Source of the DNA: Atopobium sp.
Lineage (GTDB): Bacteria > Actinomycetota > Coriobacteriia > Coriobacteriales > Atopobiaceae
Length of the DNA: 63,245 bases
NCBI GenBank assembly: GCA_015259035.1
Contig: JABZHC010000003.1
Coordinates: 1 to 63,245, forward strand
Direction of reading: 5' to 3'
This document shows, one piece after another, positions 23,519-32,702 of this stretch (position 1 is its first letter; the number at the start of each line of letters is the position of its first letter). The translations under genes were made by a program, and so were the position numbers. The notes under the pieces are model-generated. The model searched no databases and had not been told where the DNA came from. It was given only the letters and a program-made list of their open reading frames with translations.

Positions 23519-25898
23519 GGTGATAGAACAACCCTCTAGGCCTTTTATTCCGTATAGCCTTTGCATCTTGCTTTTTGTCTGCTTATGGCTTCAAGTTTTT
23601 ATTGCAAAAGGTGCAACGCTCGATACTGTTCTGATTCATATTCTAGGAATCTGTGCGGCGGCTGCTTTAGGATTTTGGTATGTAAAGCATGCGCATACCA
23701 GCATTATGAATGTTGGGGTAGTTTTACTCTTACTTGTAGTTATCCTTATCAGGTCTTCCTTTATATACGACAGTCAAATGGCGTCAGTGAATCTTTTAGA
23801 GTCAACTTCCGTACATGATTTTGAAATCGTTGTATCAAGAGATTTAGTCTACAAAAATCATGCATGGACTGGTCAGGCGTCTGTTTTTTACCAAGGTGGC
23901 TGTATCGGGTCTGTGGGCATACATGCCAAAGAACCAATCTTACGAGAAACGCATCTGTGCTGCGAAGGTAGATTTACTCGGTATAAAGATAAAGAGTTTT
24001 CAGACGAACAATTTAAGAGGGGAGTACTTGGTTCAATTCAGGTAACCAAGGTAAATTCCTCAACTTATGAAGAGGGAGTTATTGGAGAAGTTGCTCAATT
24101 TAGAGAAAGCTGCATTTCTCAACTTCAACCAGAGGCGAGCTTTGGTCGAGCATTAGCTGCATGTGGCCTTTGTGCCTATAGGCCTAGCTTGTATAGCTTT
24201 AACATTCCAAGAATATTTATGCGCTGTGGTCTTATGCACCTTATAGCCATATCTAGTTGTCACATGGTAATTCTCTCTACCTTTATTGATGCTTTGCTTA
24301 AAAAGTTGACGTTAAAGCCATTTTTGAGAGGAGTATTGAATTTATTTCTACTCAGTAGTTACGCGCTTTTCTGTGGATTACCTGCGTCTGCAATAAGGGC
24401 AATACTTCTTGTTGAACAAAAATACGTTATGCAGTGTGTTGGCAGGAAACAACACACGCTATCTGCTGTTTCTACTCTGGCTCTACTTATGCTCTGTGTT
24501 GATCCACAGCTGAGCGTAAACATTGCTTTTACCTTGTCACTAGCTTGTATTTTTGGAATGAATATATATGGCGGTCTTGCTCAGTACTATGCAAAAATTG
24601 CCTTTCACGTATCTGGCTATGGAAAAGTACAGAATGTTCTAAGAAAATCGTTTTCTCATGTACGAAACACCATGTGTGCAACAACAGTTGCTCAGCTCTC
24701 ATGCCTTCCAATTTCCTGCGTGTACTTTGGCCATTTTTCGTTACTTGCGCCTCTTTCAAGCGCGTTAATTACAAGCTTGTTTTCTCTTCTGAGCCTATTT
24801 GGAATTGGAGTAATAGTTTTTAGTGGCTTTAACCCAGTTCAAGATATTGCTCTTTTTCTAGTAGATTCTCTTGGTCAGCTTATAGAGACCCTTGCTTCTT
24901 TTATATCTGAAAGATCTTTTGCAAGCGTGTCGTTAACTGACATGAGTTGGATAGTTTCATTGCTTGTGTTTGTGGCAATGGTAGCGCTTTATTTGTTTTG
25001 GCCTAAGGGGAAAAGGTCAGTTTTAGTTGGCATATGTTCAATGGTAGTTATGCTTATTTTGGGTTTAAGCATCTACTGGAGGTTTTTCTCGCCAACAAGG
25101 ATTTGTGTGATGGATATTGGTCAAGGAGATGCCATATTGCTGAGTGATGGCGCGCACTCCCTGCTTGTAGATACAAGCGTGGGAGATGTGGTTAACGATG
25201 CCTTGGAGCGACAACACATTTCATATCTTGATGCAATTTTGCTTACACACCTTGATGAGGACCACGCTGGTGGCGTGAGGTATATGGTTGGCTCGGTAAA
25301 GACAGGCCGGGTATTAGTTGGAGAAGGAATAACTAAACAAGAAAAGCCTGAGTTACAAAAAGCCATTCAGAGGATTTCTGGTAGTGGTTCCTATGAAGTT
25401 TTATATGGCGATGAGTTTGATGTTGGTCGCTTTCATATCAAGGTTGTGTGGCCACATAGAGGATATAAAGCTAAAGAAGCTAATAATGCGTCGGTTGAGC
25501 TCTATGTGACGTATAACGACGGGCAAAATACCCTGACTACACTTTTAACGGGAGACGCTGAAAGAGATCAAACAAAAGAGACGGTAACATCGGGTGATGT
25601 CGGTGATATTGATTTTTTGAAAGTTGGACATCATGGAGCGGCAAAGTCACTCTATCCAGAAACTGCTCGTGCGCTAAAACCTGAGGTAGCGGTTGCAAGT
25701 GCTGGAAAGAATAATCGATATGGACATCCTAAACAGGAAGCGGTGGATATTTTAGAGGGTGTTGGTGCAAGATTTTATTGCACAAAAGATTATGGAGACG
25801 TCACTGTATTTCCTGGGAAACATGGACCTAGGGTGAACGTGCAACATGCTAAAGTAGATACAGAATTAGAGGAGGAAAAAGATGGCGGAGCAGGCTAA
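23511..25898 (+). CDS. comEC: Competence DNA channel ComEC/Rec2
   Basis: Polytopic membrane protein that carries single-stranded DNA across the membrane. The start is GTG at 23511, with AAGGA about 8 bases upstream, overlapping the comEA end; a longer frame upstream has no ribosome site. The 795 residues comprise N-terminal hydrophobic helices, the Competence domain (RCGLMHLIAISSCHMVILS and later helices), and a C-terminal metallo-beta-lactamase-like domain (MDIGQGDAILLSDGAHSLLV, LLTHLDEDHAGG, LKVGHHGA) with the metal-binding HxxxDH motif. The intact comEA-comEC pair suggests natural competence is at least possible. Local AT content is higher than in its neighbours, a common trait of comEC. 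Confidence 0.94.
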   Translation: MSKVIEQPSRPFIPYSLCILLFVCLWLQVFIAKGATLDTVLIHILGICAAAALGFWYVKHAHTSIMNVGVVLLLLVVILIRSSFIYDSQMASVNLLESTSVHDFEIVVSRDLVYKNHAWTGQASVFYQGGCIGSVGIHAKEPILRETHLCCEGRFTRYKDKEFSDEQFKRGVLGSIQVTKVNSSTYEEGVIGEVAQFRESCISQLQPEASFGRALAACGLCAYRPSLYSFNIPRIFMRCGLMHLIAISSCHMVILSTFIDALLKKLTLKPFLRGVLNLFLLSSYALFCGLPASAIRAILLVEQKYVMQCVGRKQHTLSAVSTLALLMLCVDPQLSVNIAFTLSLACIFGMNIYGGLAQYYAKIAFHVSGYGKVQNVLRKSFSHVRNTMCATTVAQLSCLPISCVYFGHFSLLAPLSSALITSLFSLLSLFGIGVIVFSGFNPVQDIALFLVDSLGQLIETLASFISERSFASVSLTDMSWIVSLLVFVAMVALYLFWPKGKRSVLVGICSMVVMLILGLSIYWRFFSPTRICVMDIGQGDAILLSDGAHSLLVDTSVGDVVNDALERQHISYLDAILLTHLDEDHAGGVRYMVGSVKTGRVLVGEGITKQEKPELQKAIQRISGSGSYEVLYGDEFDVGRFHIKVVWPHRGYKAKEANNASVELYVTYNDGQNTLTTLLTGDAERDQTKETVTSGDVGDIDFLKVGHHGAAKSLYPETARALKPEVAVASAGKNNRYGHPKQEAVDILEGVGARFYCTKDYGDVTVFPGKHGPRVNVQHAKVDTELEEEKDGGAG

Positions 25899-26853
25899 GT
25901 TACTAGCTGCATATTTGGCTGTTGGCCCTGATGAGATGAAGCGTGCAAGGGCTATTGATAAGCTTAAAAGCCGTCTTAACCAGAGCTTTATTATCTTTAA
26001 CCTTGATGATATTTCTGTAAGCGCTGAGCTGACTCCAGAATCTGTTTTGTCTTCTGCTCAAACACTTCCTATGGGTGATTCTAGGCGAATTGTTGTTATT
26101 GACGATGCTGGTAAATTGCCTAAGTCTGTATCAGAGGCTCTTGTTGGGTATCTAAAGAACCCCAATCCAACTACTACGCTGATGCTTTCTGCAAGTAAAC
26201 TTGCCAAAACAACAAGGCTCTACAAAGCAGTTGATGCCCTAGGTAAGCTCGCAGTTATTAATTGCGGTGCAATGACCAGAAGTGAATTGCCTAAATATAT
26301 AGGAGATCTTGGAAGAAAGTATGGGCTACAAATTCCAGCAAATGTGGCTAATGAACTTGTAAGTCGTGTTGGCGATAATACCACCATGCTCGATTCTCAG
26401 ATTAAATCTCTAGCAGCTCTGTTGGGTCGTCCTGGTGCAATTGACGTTCAGTTTGTAGAAACTCATGTTGCACGAGTGGTTGAGGTCAAGCCGTGGGATT
26501 TTCTCGACAGTTTATCAGCGAGAAATGCTCAAAAGGCTCTGGAGCTTTATAGTCAGATGGATGAATCGGGAGCTATTGGAAATCTGTCACTTATGACTGG
26601 ACGCGTAAGAGAGCTTATTTGCGCCAGGTCTATGGTTAAGCGAGGTACAGAACGGGAAATTGCTCCAGTTTTGGGCAAGCAGGACTGGCAAGTAAGAAAT
26701 TATGCACGATGGGCGCGTCAATTTGCAGATGGCGAGCTTGAACATATTCTGGGCCTCTGTGCAGATGCAGAACGTGGTCTTAAGAGTGGAGAAGATAAAA
26801 CAACCACAATGACCAAGCTTATCTTTGCTCTGTGCGGCGTCGCAAATGTGTAG
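25882..26853 (+). CDS. holA: DNA polymerase III delta subunit
   Basis: Clamp-loader subunit that opens the beta clamp. The 323-residue protein has the HolA layout: an N-terminal AAA-like fold (YLAVGPDEMKRARAIDKLKSRL), RRIVVIDDAGKLPK, a linker KPWDFLDSLSARNAQKALELY, and a C-terminal helical collar. It overlaps the comEC end by 17 bases; comEC-holA adjacency is common in Gram-positives. Ends at a bidirectional terminator facing rpsT. Confidence 0.92.
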   Translation: MAEQAKLLAAYLAVGPDEMKRARAIDKLKSRLNQSFIIFNLDDISVSAELTPESVLSSAQTLPMGDSRRIVVIDDAGKLPKSVSEALVGYLKNPNPTTTLMLSASKLAKTTRLYKAVDALGKLAVINCGAMTRSELPKYIGDLGRKYGLQIPANVANELVSRVGDNTTMLDSQIKSLAALLGRPGAIDVQFVETHVARVVEVKPWDFLDSLSARNAQKALELYSQMDESGAIGNLSLMTGRVRELICARSMVKRGTEREIAPVLGKQDWQVRNYARWARQFADGELEHILGLCADAERGLKSGEDKTTTMTKLIFALCGVANV

Positions 26854-26876
26854 ATTCAAAGAATTCAGGTAAGAAA

Positions 26877-26902
26877 AAACGGACTCCAAGGAGTCCGTTT
26901 TA
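26877..26902. terminator. Bidirectional terminator between holA and rpsT
   Basis: A stem AAACGGACTC/GAGTCCGTTT with an A-rich left flank and a T-rich right flank, so it can work for both convergent genes. Confidence 0.88.
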
Positions 26903-26925
26903 AAAAGTTTAAAAGTAGATAAGAA

Positions 26926-27189
26926 CTACTTAAGGGTGTTAACAAGCTTCTGAACGCCGCTCTTACGCTGAGCAGCCTGATTCTTGTGTACGATGCCCTT
27001 AGAAGCAGCCTTGTCAAGAAGGCGGGATGCCTTGTTAGCTGCAACCTGTGCGTCCTCAAGCTGGCCTGCCTCAACAGCAGTGCGAACTGCCTTAATAGCA
27101 GTCTTAAGCTCGGAACGGACAGCCTTGTTGCGCTGGCGTGCCTTCTCAGCGGTGAGAATACGCTTCTTCTGAGACTTGATGTTAGCCAC
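26926..27189 (-). CDS. rpsT: 30S ribosomal protein S20
   Basis: An 87-residue basic protein of the small subunit (ANIKSQKKRILTAEKARQRN, ending ASKGIVHKNQAAQRKSGVQKLVNTL). The start codon is GTG with AAAGGAA upstream; a non-AUG start is also a known feature of S20 genes, where it takes part in autoregulation. Monocistronic and divergent from lepA. Confidence 0.97.
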   Translation of the reverse strand: MANIKSQKKRILTAEKARQRNKAVRSELKTAIKAVRTAVEAGQLEDAQVAANKASRLLDKAASKGIVHKNQAAQRKSGVQKLVNTLK

Positions 27190-27284
27190 GTGCGGTTCCT
27201 TTCGGTGTTTACTATGTGAGGCCTCTTCGCTGAGACACGTTTGAGGCAGCTGTTGAAGTATAGCACGAAGGGGGTAGTTTACGC

Positions 27285-27290
27285 TATTAT
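27285..27290 (+). promoter_or_regulatory. Candidate -10 element for a leaderless lepA mRNA
   Basis: TATTAT ends 7 bases before the lepA ATG at 27298, so transcription would begin at or near the start codon. No ribosome-binding sequence lies within 15 bases of that ATG, and no clear -35 is seen. Confidence 0.4.
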
Positions 27291-27297
27291 TTTCCTT

Positions 27298-29109
27298 ATG
27301 AATACACAGGATACTTCACATATTCGCAACTTCTCTATTGTTGCGCACATCGATCACGGTAAATCTACCATCAGTGACCGCATTTTGGAGCTTACTCATA
27401 CCGTTGAAGAACGCGATATGGAGTCACAGCTCTTGGACACTATGGACATTGAACGTGAGCGTGGAATTACCATTAAATCAAATGCAGTCCGCGTCATGTA
27501 TGACGCAGATGACGGAGAGCGCTATCAGTTCAACCTGATTGACACCCCAGGCCACGTTGACTTTACCTATGAGGTCTCAAGGTCTTTGGCTGCTTGTGAG
27601 GGTGCAGTGCTGGTTGTTGATGCAACGCAAGGCGTTGAGGCACAGACTGTCTCAAACGCCATGCTGGCCATGAACGCTAACCTGGATATTGTTCCTGCAA
27701 TCAATAAGATTGACCTTCCATCTGCTCGACCTGAAGAGGTACGTGCAGAAATTGAAGATGTTCTTGCTATCCCGGCTGATGATGCGGTATGTGTCTCCGG
27801 TAAAACAGGTGAGGGTATTCACGAGCTTCTTGAGGCTTTGGTGTATTTGGTTTCTCCTCCAAAGGGAGATCCTACAGCTCCACTTAAGGCGCTTATTCTT
27901 GACTCGTATTTTGACCAGTTCAGAGGCGTCGTTGCAACAGTGCGTGTTTTTGATGGTTCAATCAAAGCCGGCGATCAGCTTCTTATGATGCAGGGATCTA
28001 TGCCTTTTCTTGTTGAAGAAGTTGGCGCTAAGAGACCTCTTGAGATGGCTGTTGACCAGCTTTCTGTTGGTGAAGTTGGCTATGTGGTAACTGGCCTCAA
28101 AGACCCTGAAGCTGTCCGCGTTGGAGACACGCTGACCTATAAGCAAAATCCTTGTTCAGAACCACTGCCAGGTTATCGTGAGGCAAAACCAATGGTATTT
28201 ACCGGTCTTTTCCCGGTTGATAACAAACAGTACGAGAATCTCCGTGACGCGCTTGATAAGTTGCACGTTAATGATCCATCTCTTACGTGGTCTCCAGAGA
28301 CGTCTGTTGCTTTGGGATTTGGCTTCAGAGTAGGCTTTTTGGGTCTTCTCCACATGGAAGTTGTTAAAGAACGTCTTGAGCGTGAGTTTGACCTGGACTT
28401 GATTGCTACCAGCCCCTCTGTTGACTATCACGTCTATAAGACCGATGGAACTATGATTGAGATTACCAGTCCTCAAGATCTTCCAGAGGTTACCAAGATT
28501 GACCGCATTGATGAGCCGTACCTCAAGGCAAAGATTATTGTGCCTCCTGAGTTTGTTGGTACGGTTATGCAGCTTGTTGTTGATCATCGTGGCGTATCTG
28601 AAGACATGGTGTATCTGTCTGATAGGTCCGTCGAGATGATTTTTAGCATTCCTTTGGCCGAGCTTATCCTGGACTTCTTTGACCAGCTTAAGAGTAGAAC
28701 CAAAGGTTATGCCTCACTTGACTATGAGTTTGATTCGTATCGCACTTCTGACCTGGTTAAGCTTGATATCTTGCTTGCTGGAGACGTCGTTGATGCGCTT
28801 TCGTTTATTGTTCACAAAGACAAAGCATATGATCTTGCTCGTGGTCTTTGCGACAGACTAAAAGGCATCATTCCTCAGCAGCTCTTTGAGGTTCCTATTC
28901 AAGGTGCTATTGGCAATAAAATCATTTCTCGCTCTACTGTTCGCGCACGTAGAAAGGACGTCTTGGCTAAATGCTACGGCGGTGATATTTCCAGAAAGCG
29001 CAAACTGCTTGAAAAACAAAAAGAGGGTAAGAAGCGCATGAAGCAGATTGGCTCAGTCGAAGTACCTCAAGAGGCATTCTTGGCTGTTCTCAAGGTTGAC
29101 GACGAGTAG
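27298..29109 (+). CDS. lepA: Elongation factor 4 (LepA)
   Basis: Translational GTPase, 603 residues, that acts on stalled or mis-translocated ribosomes and in 30S biogenesis. Motifs: G1 AHIDHGKST, G2 region RGITIKSNAV, G3 DTPGHVDF, G4 NKIDLPSA, then the LepA-specific C-terminal domain (VLAKCYGGDISRKRKLLEKQ). The ATG at 27298 gives the expected short N-terminus before HIRNFSIVAH; a TTG at 27241 would add 19 non-conserved residues. There is no Shine-Dalgarno, raising the leaderless possibility. Divergent from rpsT and followed by dus at 9 bases. Confidence 0.96.
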   Translation: MNTQDTSHIRNFSIVAHIDHGKSTISDRILELTHTVEERDMESQLLDTMDIERERGITIKSNAVRVMYDADDGERYQFNLIDTPGHVDFTYEVSRSLAACEGAVLVVDATQGVEAQTVSNAMLAMNANLDIVPAINKIDLPSARPEEVRAEIEDVLAIPADDAVCVSGKTGEGIHELLEALVYLVSPPKGDPTAPLKALILDSYFDQFRGVVATVRVFDGSIKAGDQLLMMQGSMPFLVEEVGAKRPLEMAVDQLSVGEVGYVVTGLKDPEAVRVGDTLTYKQNPCSEPLPGYREAKPMVFTGLFPVDNKQYENLRDALDKLHVNDPSLTWSPETSVALGFGFRVGFLGLLHMEVVKERLEREFDLDLIATSPSVDYHVYKTDGTMIEITSPQDLPEVTKIDRIDEPYLKAKIIVPPEFVGTVMQLVVDHRGVSEDMVYLSDRSVEMIFSIPLAELILDFFDQLKSRTKGYASLDYEFDSYRTSDLVKLDILLAGDVVDALSFIVHKDKAYDLARGLCDRLKGIIPQQLFEVPIQGAIGNKIISRSTVRARRKDVLAKCYGGDISRKRKLLEKQKEGKKRMKQIGSVEVPQEAFLAVLKVDDE

Positions 29110-29118
29110 AAGGTATTT

Positions 29119-30210
29119 GTGGAGTCGCTTCAAACTATTATTGCAACCTGTGCCCCTGAAGCTGGTCTTTCTTCTCGCATTATTCCTTTTGCGTCAGGTA
29201 CTTCACTTAAGGAGCGCTTGTCTGCAAATCCCGTGCTTATGGCTCCTATGGCCGGTGTCAGCGATGGTGTGTATCGCACTATGGCTCGAGCAGGCGGAGC
29301 AGGTCTTGCGTATTCAGAAATGGTTTCTGTCGCAGGAATTCATTATGGTGGCGAGAAAACCTGGGAGCTTGTAGAGCCTCTTTCAACTGAGCCCGATATT
29401 GCTGTTCAGCTCTTTGGTTCAAAGCCAGATCAGTTTAAAGAAGCAGCAGCTCAGATCAGTGAGCGTTTAGGAAATAAACTTGCTCTTATCGATATTAATA
29501 TGGCCTGTCCTGTTCCTAAGGTGGTCAAAAAAGGGGAGGGCTCAGCCCTTCTCGATACTCCAGAGCTTGCTGCAGATCTGGTCAAAGCTTGTCTTTCTGA
29601 GGTCGCGGTGCCTGTTACCGTGAAGATTAGACGAGGTAGACGTCAGGATGAGGAAGTGGCGCCTGAGTTTGCTCGTGCTATGGAAGCTGCGGGAGCGTCT
29701 GCTGTTGCTATTCATGGTCGCTTTGCAACCCAGATGTATCGAGGTCAGGCAGAGTGGGAGACCGTTAATAGAGTTTGTGATGCTGTTTCAATTCCTGTTA
29801 TAGGCTCTGGTGACATGCTCTCTGCTGAAGCGGCAGCTTATGCTCTTACAGAGACAGGTGTGACAGCTGTAATGATTGCTCGTGGAACCTATGGTAATCC
29901 ATGGATTTTTAAGAACACTCAAGCTTTAGTTGAAGGTCAATCTCCACTTGTTCCAACACTTAATCAGATGCTTGCATCTTTTATGATGCATGTACGCTTA
30001 CTTGACGCAGCTCACATTCATATTGCTCGCGCAAGAAGCCTTTCTACCTGGTATTTTAGAGGTATTCCAAGCGCAGCCTATTGGCGTGGTAAGTCAGTAA
30101 GGTGTGTTACTGCTCAAGATTTTATTGATCTGGCGCTAGAGATTAAAGAAACCGTCAAGCAGCTTGAGGGTGAGCAAGAATCTCCTGAGCACAATCTACC
30201 TATGAGCTAG
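29119..30210 (+). CDS. dus: tRNA-dihydrouridine synthase
   Basis: FMN-dependent reductase of specific tRNA uridines. The 363-residue protein has the Dus motifs PVLMAPMAGVSDGVYR, MACPVPKVVKKGEGSALL with the catalytic Cys, VTVKIRRG, IHGRFATQMYRG and IGSGDMLSAE. GTG start at 29119 nine bases after lepA. Closest to the DusB group by motif, but the subtype is not certain. Confidence 0.93.
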   Translation: MESLQTIIATCAPEAGLSSRIIPFASGTSLKERLSANPVLMAPMAGVSDGVYRTMARAGGAGLAYSEMVSVAGIHYGGEKTWELVEPLSTEPDIAVQLFGSKPDQFKEAAAQISERLGNKLALIDINMACPVPKVVKKGEGSALLDTPELAADLVKACLSEVAVPVTVKIRRGRRQDEEVAPEFARAMEAAGASAVAIHGRFATQMYRGQAEWETVNRVCDAVSIPVIGSGDMLSAEAAAYALTETGVTAVMIARGTYGNPWIFKNTQALVEGQSPLVPTLNQMLASFMMHVRLLDAAHIHIARARSLSTWYFRGIPSAAYWRGKSVRCVTAQDFIDLALEIKETVKQLEGEQESPEHNLPMS

Positions 30211-30219
30211 TGATCTGTT

Positions 30220-31470
30220 GTGGATTCCTGGCAGTCTAAATACAACCAAACGGCCACTCCTGCACTTTACCTGCATATTCCGTTTTGCGCACAAAAATGC
30301 TTCTATTGCGATTTTTCTTCTTGGTCTACAAGACAAGACGATAATCGCATGAAAGACTACGTTAATGCACTAAAACATCAGCTAGATGAAGCCGCTCAAC
30401 TTGGGTTATTAGCAGCTACTAAAACGGTTTATATGGGAGGCGGAACTCCCAGCTTGCTTGGGCAAGATGCGGCAGATTTGGCGCAGAACGTCTCAGCTCT
30501 TACGCAGCCTAGTGAGTTCAGCATGGAAGCAAATCCAGACTCACTATCTGACGATCTTCTCGCCAATCTCTCTAAAGGTGGGGTAACGAGAATTTCTTTG
30601 GGAGTTCAAAGTTTTAACGATAACGAGCTTAAGAGGCTTGGCAGAATTCACTCGGCTGACCTCGCGTATGACAGGGTGTTAGCCGCAAAAGAGCGCGGCT
30701 TCGACGTGTCTGTTGACCTCATGTGTGCTATTCCCGAGCAAACAGAGAGTTCCTGGGAGTATTCGCTCTCAAGATTTATCTCGCTTGGAGTGGATCATGT
30801 GAGCGTCTATCCACTTACCATTGAAGACGGCACGGCGTTGTCTAAACAAACCCAAGATAAAGACACTCCTTGGAACGCCTACGACGTGCAGGCAGATCGA
30901 ATGCAGGCGGCCTCAAAGGCGCTTCAAGCGGCGGGGTTTGAACGCTACGAGGTGGCAAGTTATGCTCGCAATCAGAAGAGTTGTAAGCACAATAAGATGT
31001 ACTGGACAGGCGAGTCGTACCTAGGTCTTGGAACCAGCGCTGCAAGCATGTTGACTGCAGCTGAGTACGATGTACTTGCCAAGGTCAACACCTCTTTGCC
31101 AAAGCGTCCACCAAATGCTGTACGTGCGCGACTGGTGGTTCTTGATGCTCCAAGAAAAATTGCCGAAGGTGCATCGCTTTTCTCGACAGAGTTTGATGTT
31201 GAATTTCTGACTCAAAGAGAAGCTGTGGCAGAAGATTTGATGCTGCACGCTCGTCTTATGGAGCCAATTTCTGCTTCGCTTTTAGATGAGTCTGAGCAGG
31301 TATTTGGCGCATCGCGGCTACAAGATGTGTTTGATGCGTGCGTACGAGATGGGCTGTTAGTTCATGTTGATGCGGCAAATTCTAGGACTGGAACTTCATA
31401 TAAGCCTACCGAGAAGGGCTGGCTGCTTGGCAACGAGCTCTATGGACGTCTTTGGGATTTACGTTTGTAA
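30220..31470 (+). CDS. hemW: Radical SAM heme chaperone HemW
   Basis: A 416-residue HemN/HemW-family protein. The N-terminal LHIPFCAQKCFYCDFSS gives the CxxxCxxC cluster motif, with the extra Cys of true HemN coproporphyrinogen oxidases replaced by Phe after YCDF as in HemW. Later motifs are YMGGGTPSLL, SMEANPDSL and RISLGVQSFND. HemW is thought to insert heme into target proteins. GTG start at 30220. It precedes a dnaJ pair, but hrcA, which often sits here in Gram-positives, is missing. Confidence 0.92.
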   Translation: MDSWQSKYNQTATPALYLHIPFCAQKCFYCDFSSWSTRQDDNRMKDYVNALKHQLDEAAQLGLLAATKTVYMGGGTPSLLGQDAADLAQNVSALTQPSEFSMEANPDSLSDDLLANLSKGGVTRISLGVQSFNDNELKRLGRIHSADLAYDRVLAAKERGFDVSVDLMCAIPEQTESSWEYSLSRFISLGVDHVSVYPLTIEDGTALSKQTQDKDTPWNAYDVQADRMQAASKALQAAGFERYEVASYARNQKSCKHNKMYWTGESYLGLGTSAASMLTAAEYDVLAKVNTSLPKRPPNAVRARLVVLDAPRKIAEGASLFSTEFDVEFLTQREAVAEDLMLHARLMEPISASLLDESEQVFGASRLQDVFDACVRDGLLVHVDAANSRTGTSYKPTEKGWLLGNELYGRLWDLRL

Positions 31471-31562
31471 CGTGTTTGTGCTGCATTAAGTTCAAAACAA
31501 GTGGGTACACTTTCAAACGTTCTCATGATGCAGATTTTTATGGGTTGAATCGGAGAGATTTC

Positions 31563-32669
31563 ATGGCTGCTATGAACGAAAAGGACTATTACGCCATCCT
31601 TGGTGTTTCTGAGTCCGCGACAGCTGAAGAAATTAGAAAAGCTTTTCAAACTAAAGCTCGCAAGCTTCATCCAGACGTCAACAAAGAGCCTGATGCTGAA
31701 GAGCGTTTTAAAGAGGTCTCTGAGGCATATGCTGTTCTATCAGATGCCGAGAAACGCCGTCGCTATGACGCAATGAGAAGCGGTTCTTTCTACGGTGGCG
31801 GTTATGGCCCCTCTGGTTATCCTGGTGGATCCACGTATGGAGGTTCTCCTTTTGAGGGAGGATTCCCGTTTGGTGATATCAACTTTAATAATTGGACTAC
31901 TGGATCTCAAAAGCGCTCTCGTGCATACAAGCCTCAGACTGGCGCAGATATTGTCTACGACTTAACGCTGAATGATACAGACGCTAAAAATGGCGTTAAG
32001 AAAGGCATCACGTATCAGCGCTTTGTTACTTGTGATGCTTGTGCTGGTAAGGGATCTCAGCATAAAGCCGAGGCAACTACCTGTCCTACCTGCCATGGAA
32101 CGGGCCATATTGACATTGATCTTTCTTCCATTTTTGGAGTTGGCAAGTTTAGAGTTGACTGTCCAGAGTGTGAAGGCGCTGGACATGTTGTACAGGACCC
32201 ATGCGACGTTTGTGGTGGTTCTGGACGTGTTTTGTCTGCAAGTGAAATTATGGTTGATGTACCAGCTAATTCACATGATGGTGACCAGGTCAGAGTACCT
32301 GGAATGGGAAATGCAGGAACAAATGGTTCTGCAACTGGTGATTTTATCGTAAATATTAAGGTTCCTTCAGAGCAGTTGACGTTCCGCCAACGCGCGGGAG
32401 CTCGTATCACAGGTATAACTGCAATGCTTCTTGTATTTGTGGCACTTAATTTACAATCACCACTATTTGCCATTGTGTTGATTCCGCTTTTGATATTTGG
32501 CGTGAGAAACGTTCTTGCAGATGGCGTCAAGATGAACGCTGGCTGGTGGAGAAGTTTTGCAAATGCCTTTGTTTCGGGAATTATCAACGGTGCCTTCTAC
32601 TCAATTATTATTATGACTTTGTATGCTTGTACGGCCGGATTAGGCCATGTCGGCTATATGGGAATTTAA
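31563..32669 (+). CDS. Membrane-anchored DnaJ-family co-chaperone
   Basis: A 368-residue J-protein. The start at 31563 has GGAGAG 7 bases upstream. Order: J domain (residues 5-70, HPD at 36-38), Gly/Phe-rich linker (about 73-108), a complete four-repeat zinc domain (CDACAGKG, CPTCHGTG, CPECEGAG, CDVCGGSG; 157-221), a shortened first C-terminal beta domain (225-270), then instead of the second substrate and dimerisation domains a hydrophobic region (about 281-317 and 333-356) that should form two or three transmembrane helices. A canonical DnaJ follows 33 bases later. It may recruit DnaK to the membrane, for example to translocating or membrane proteins; that is inference. Confidence 0.88.
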   Translation: MAAMNEKDYYAILGVSESATAEEIRKAFQTKARKLHPDVNKEPDAEERFKEVSEAYAVLSDAEKRRRYDAMRSGSFYGGGYGPSGYPGGSTYGGSPFEGGFPFGDINFNNWTTGSQKRSRAYKPQTGADIVYDLTLNDTDAKNGVKKGITYQRFVTCDACAGKGSQHKAEATTCPTCHGTGHIDIDLSSIFGVGKFRVDCPECEGAGHVVQDPCDVCGGSGRVLSASEIMVDVPANSHDGDQVRVPGMGNAGTNGSATGDFIVNIKVPSEQLTFRQRAGARITGITAMLLVFVALNLQSPLFAIVLIPLLIFGVRNVLADGVKMNAGWWRSFANAFVSGIINGAFYSIIIMTLYACTAGLGHVGYMGI

Positions 32670-32702
32670 GTTTTAGGTTTTACAAGGGGAGAGTTAGTAA
32701 GC

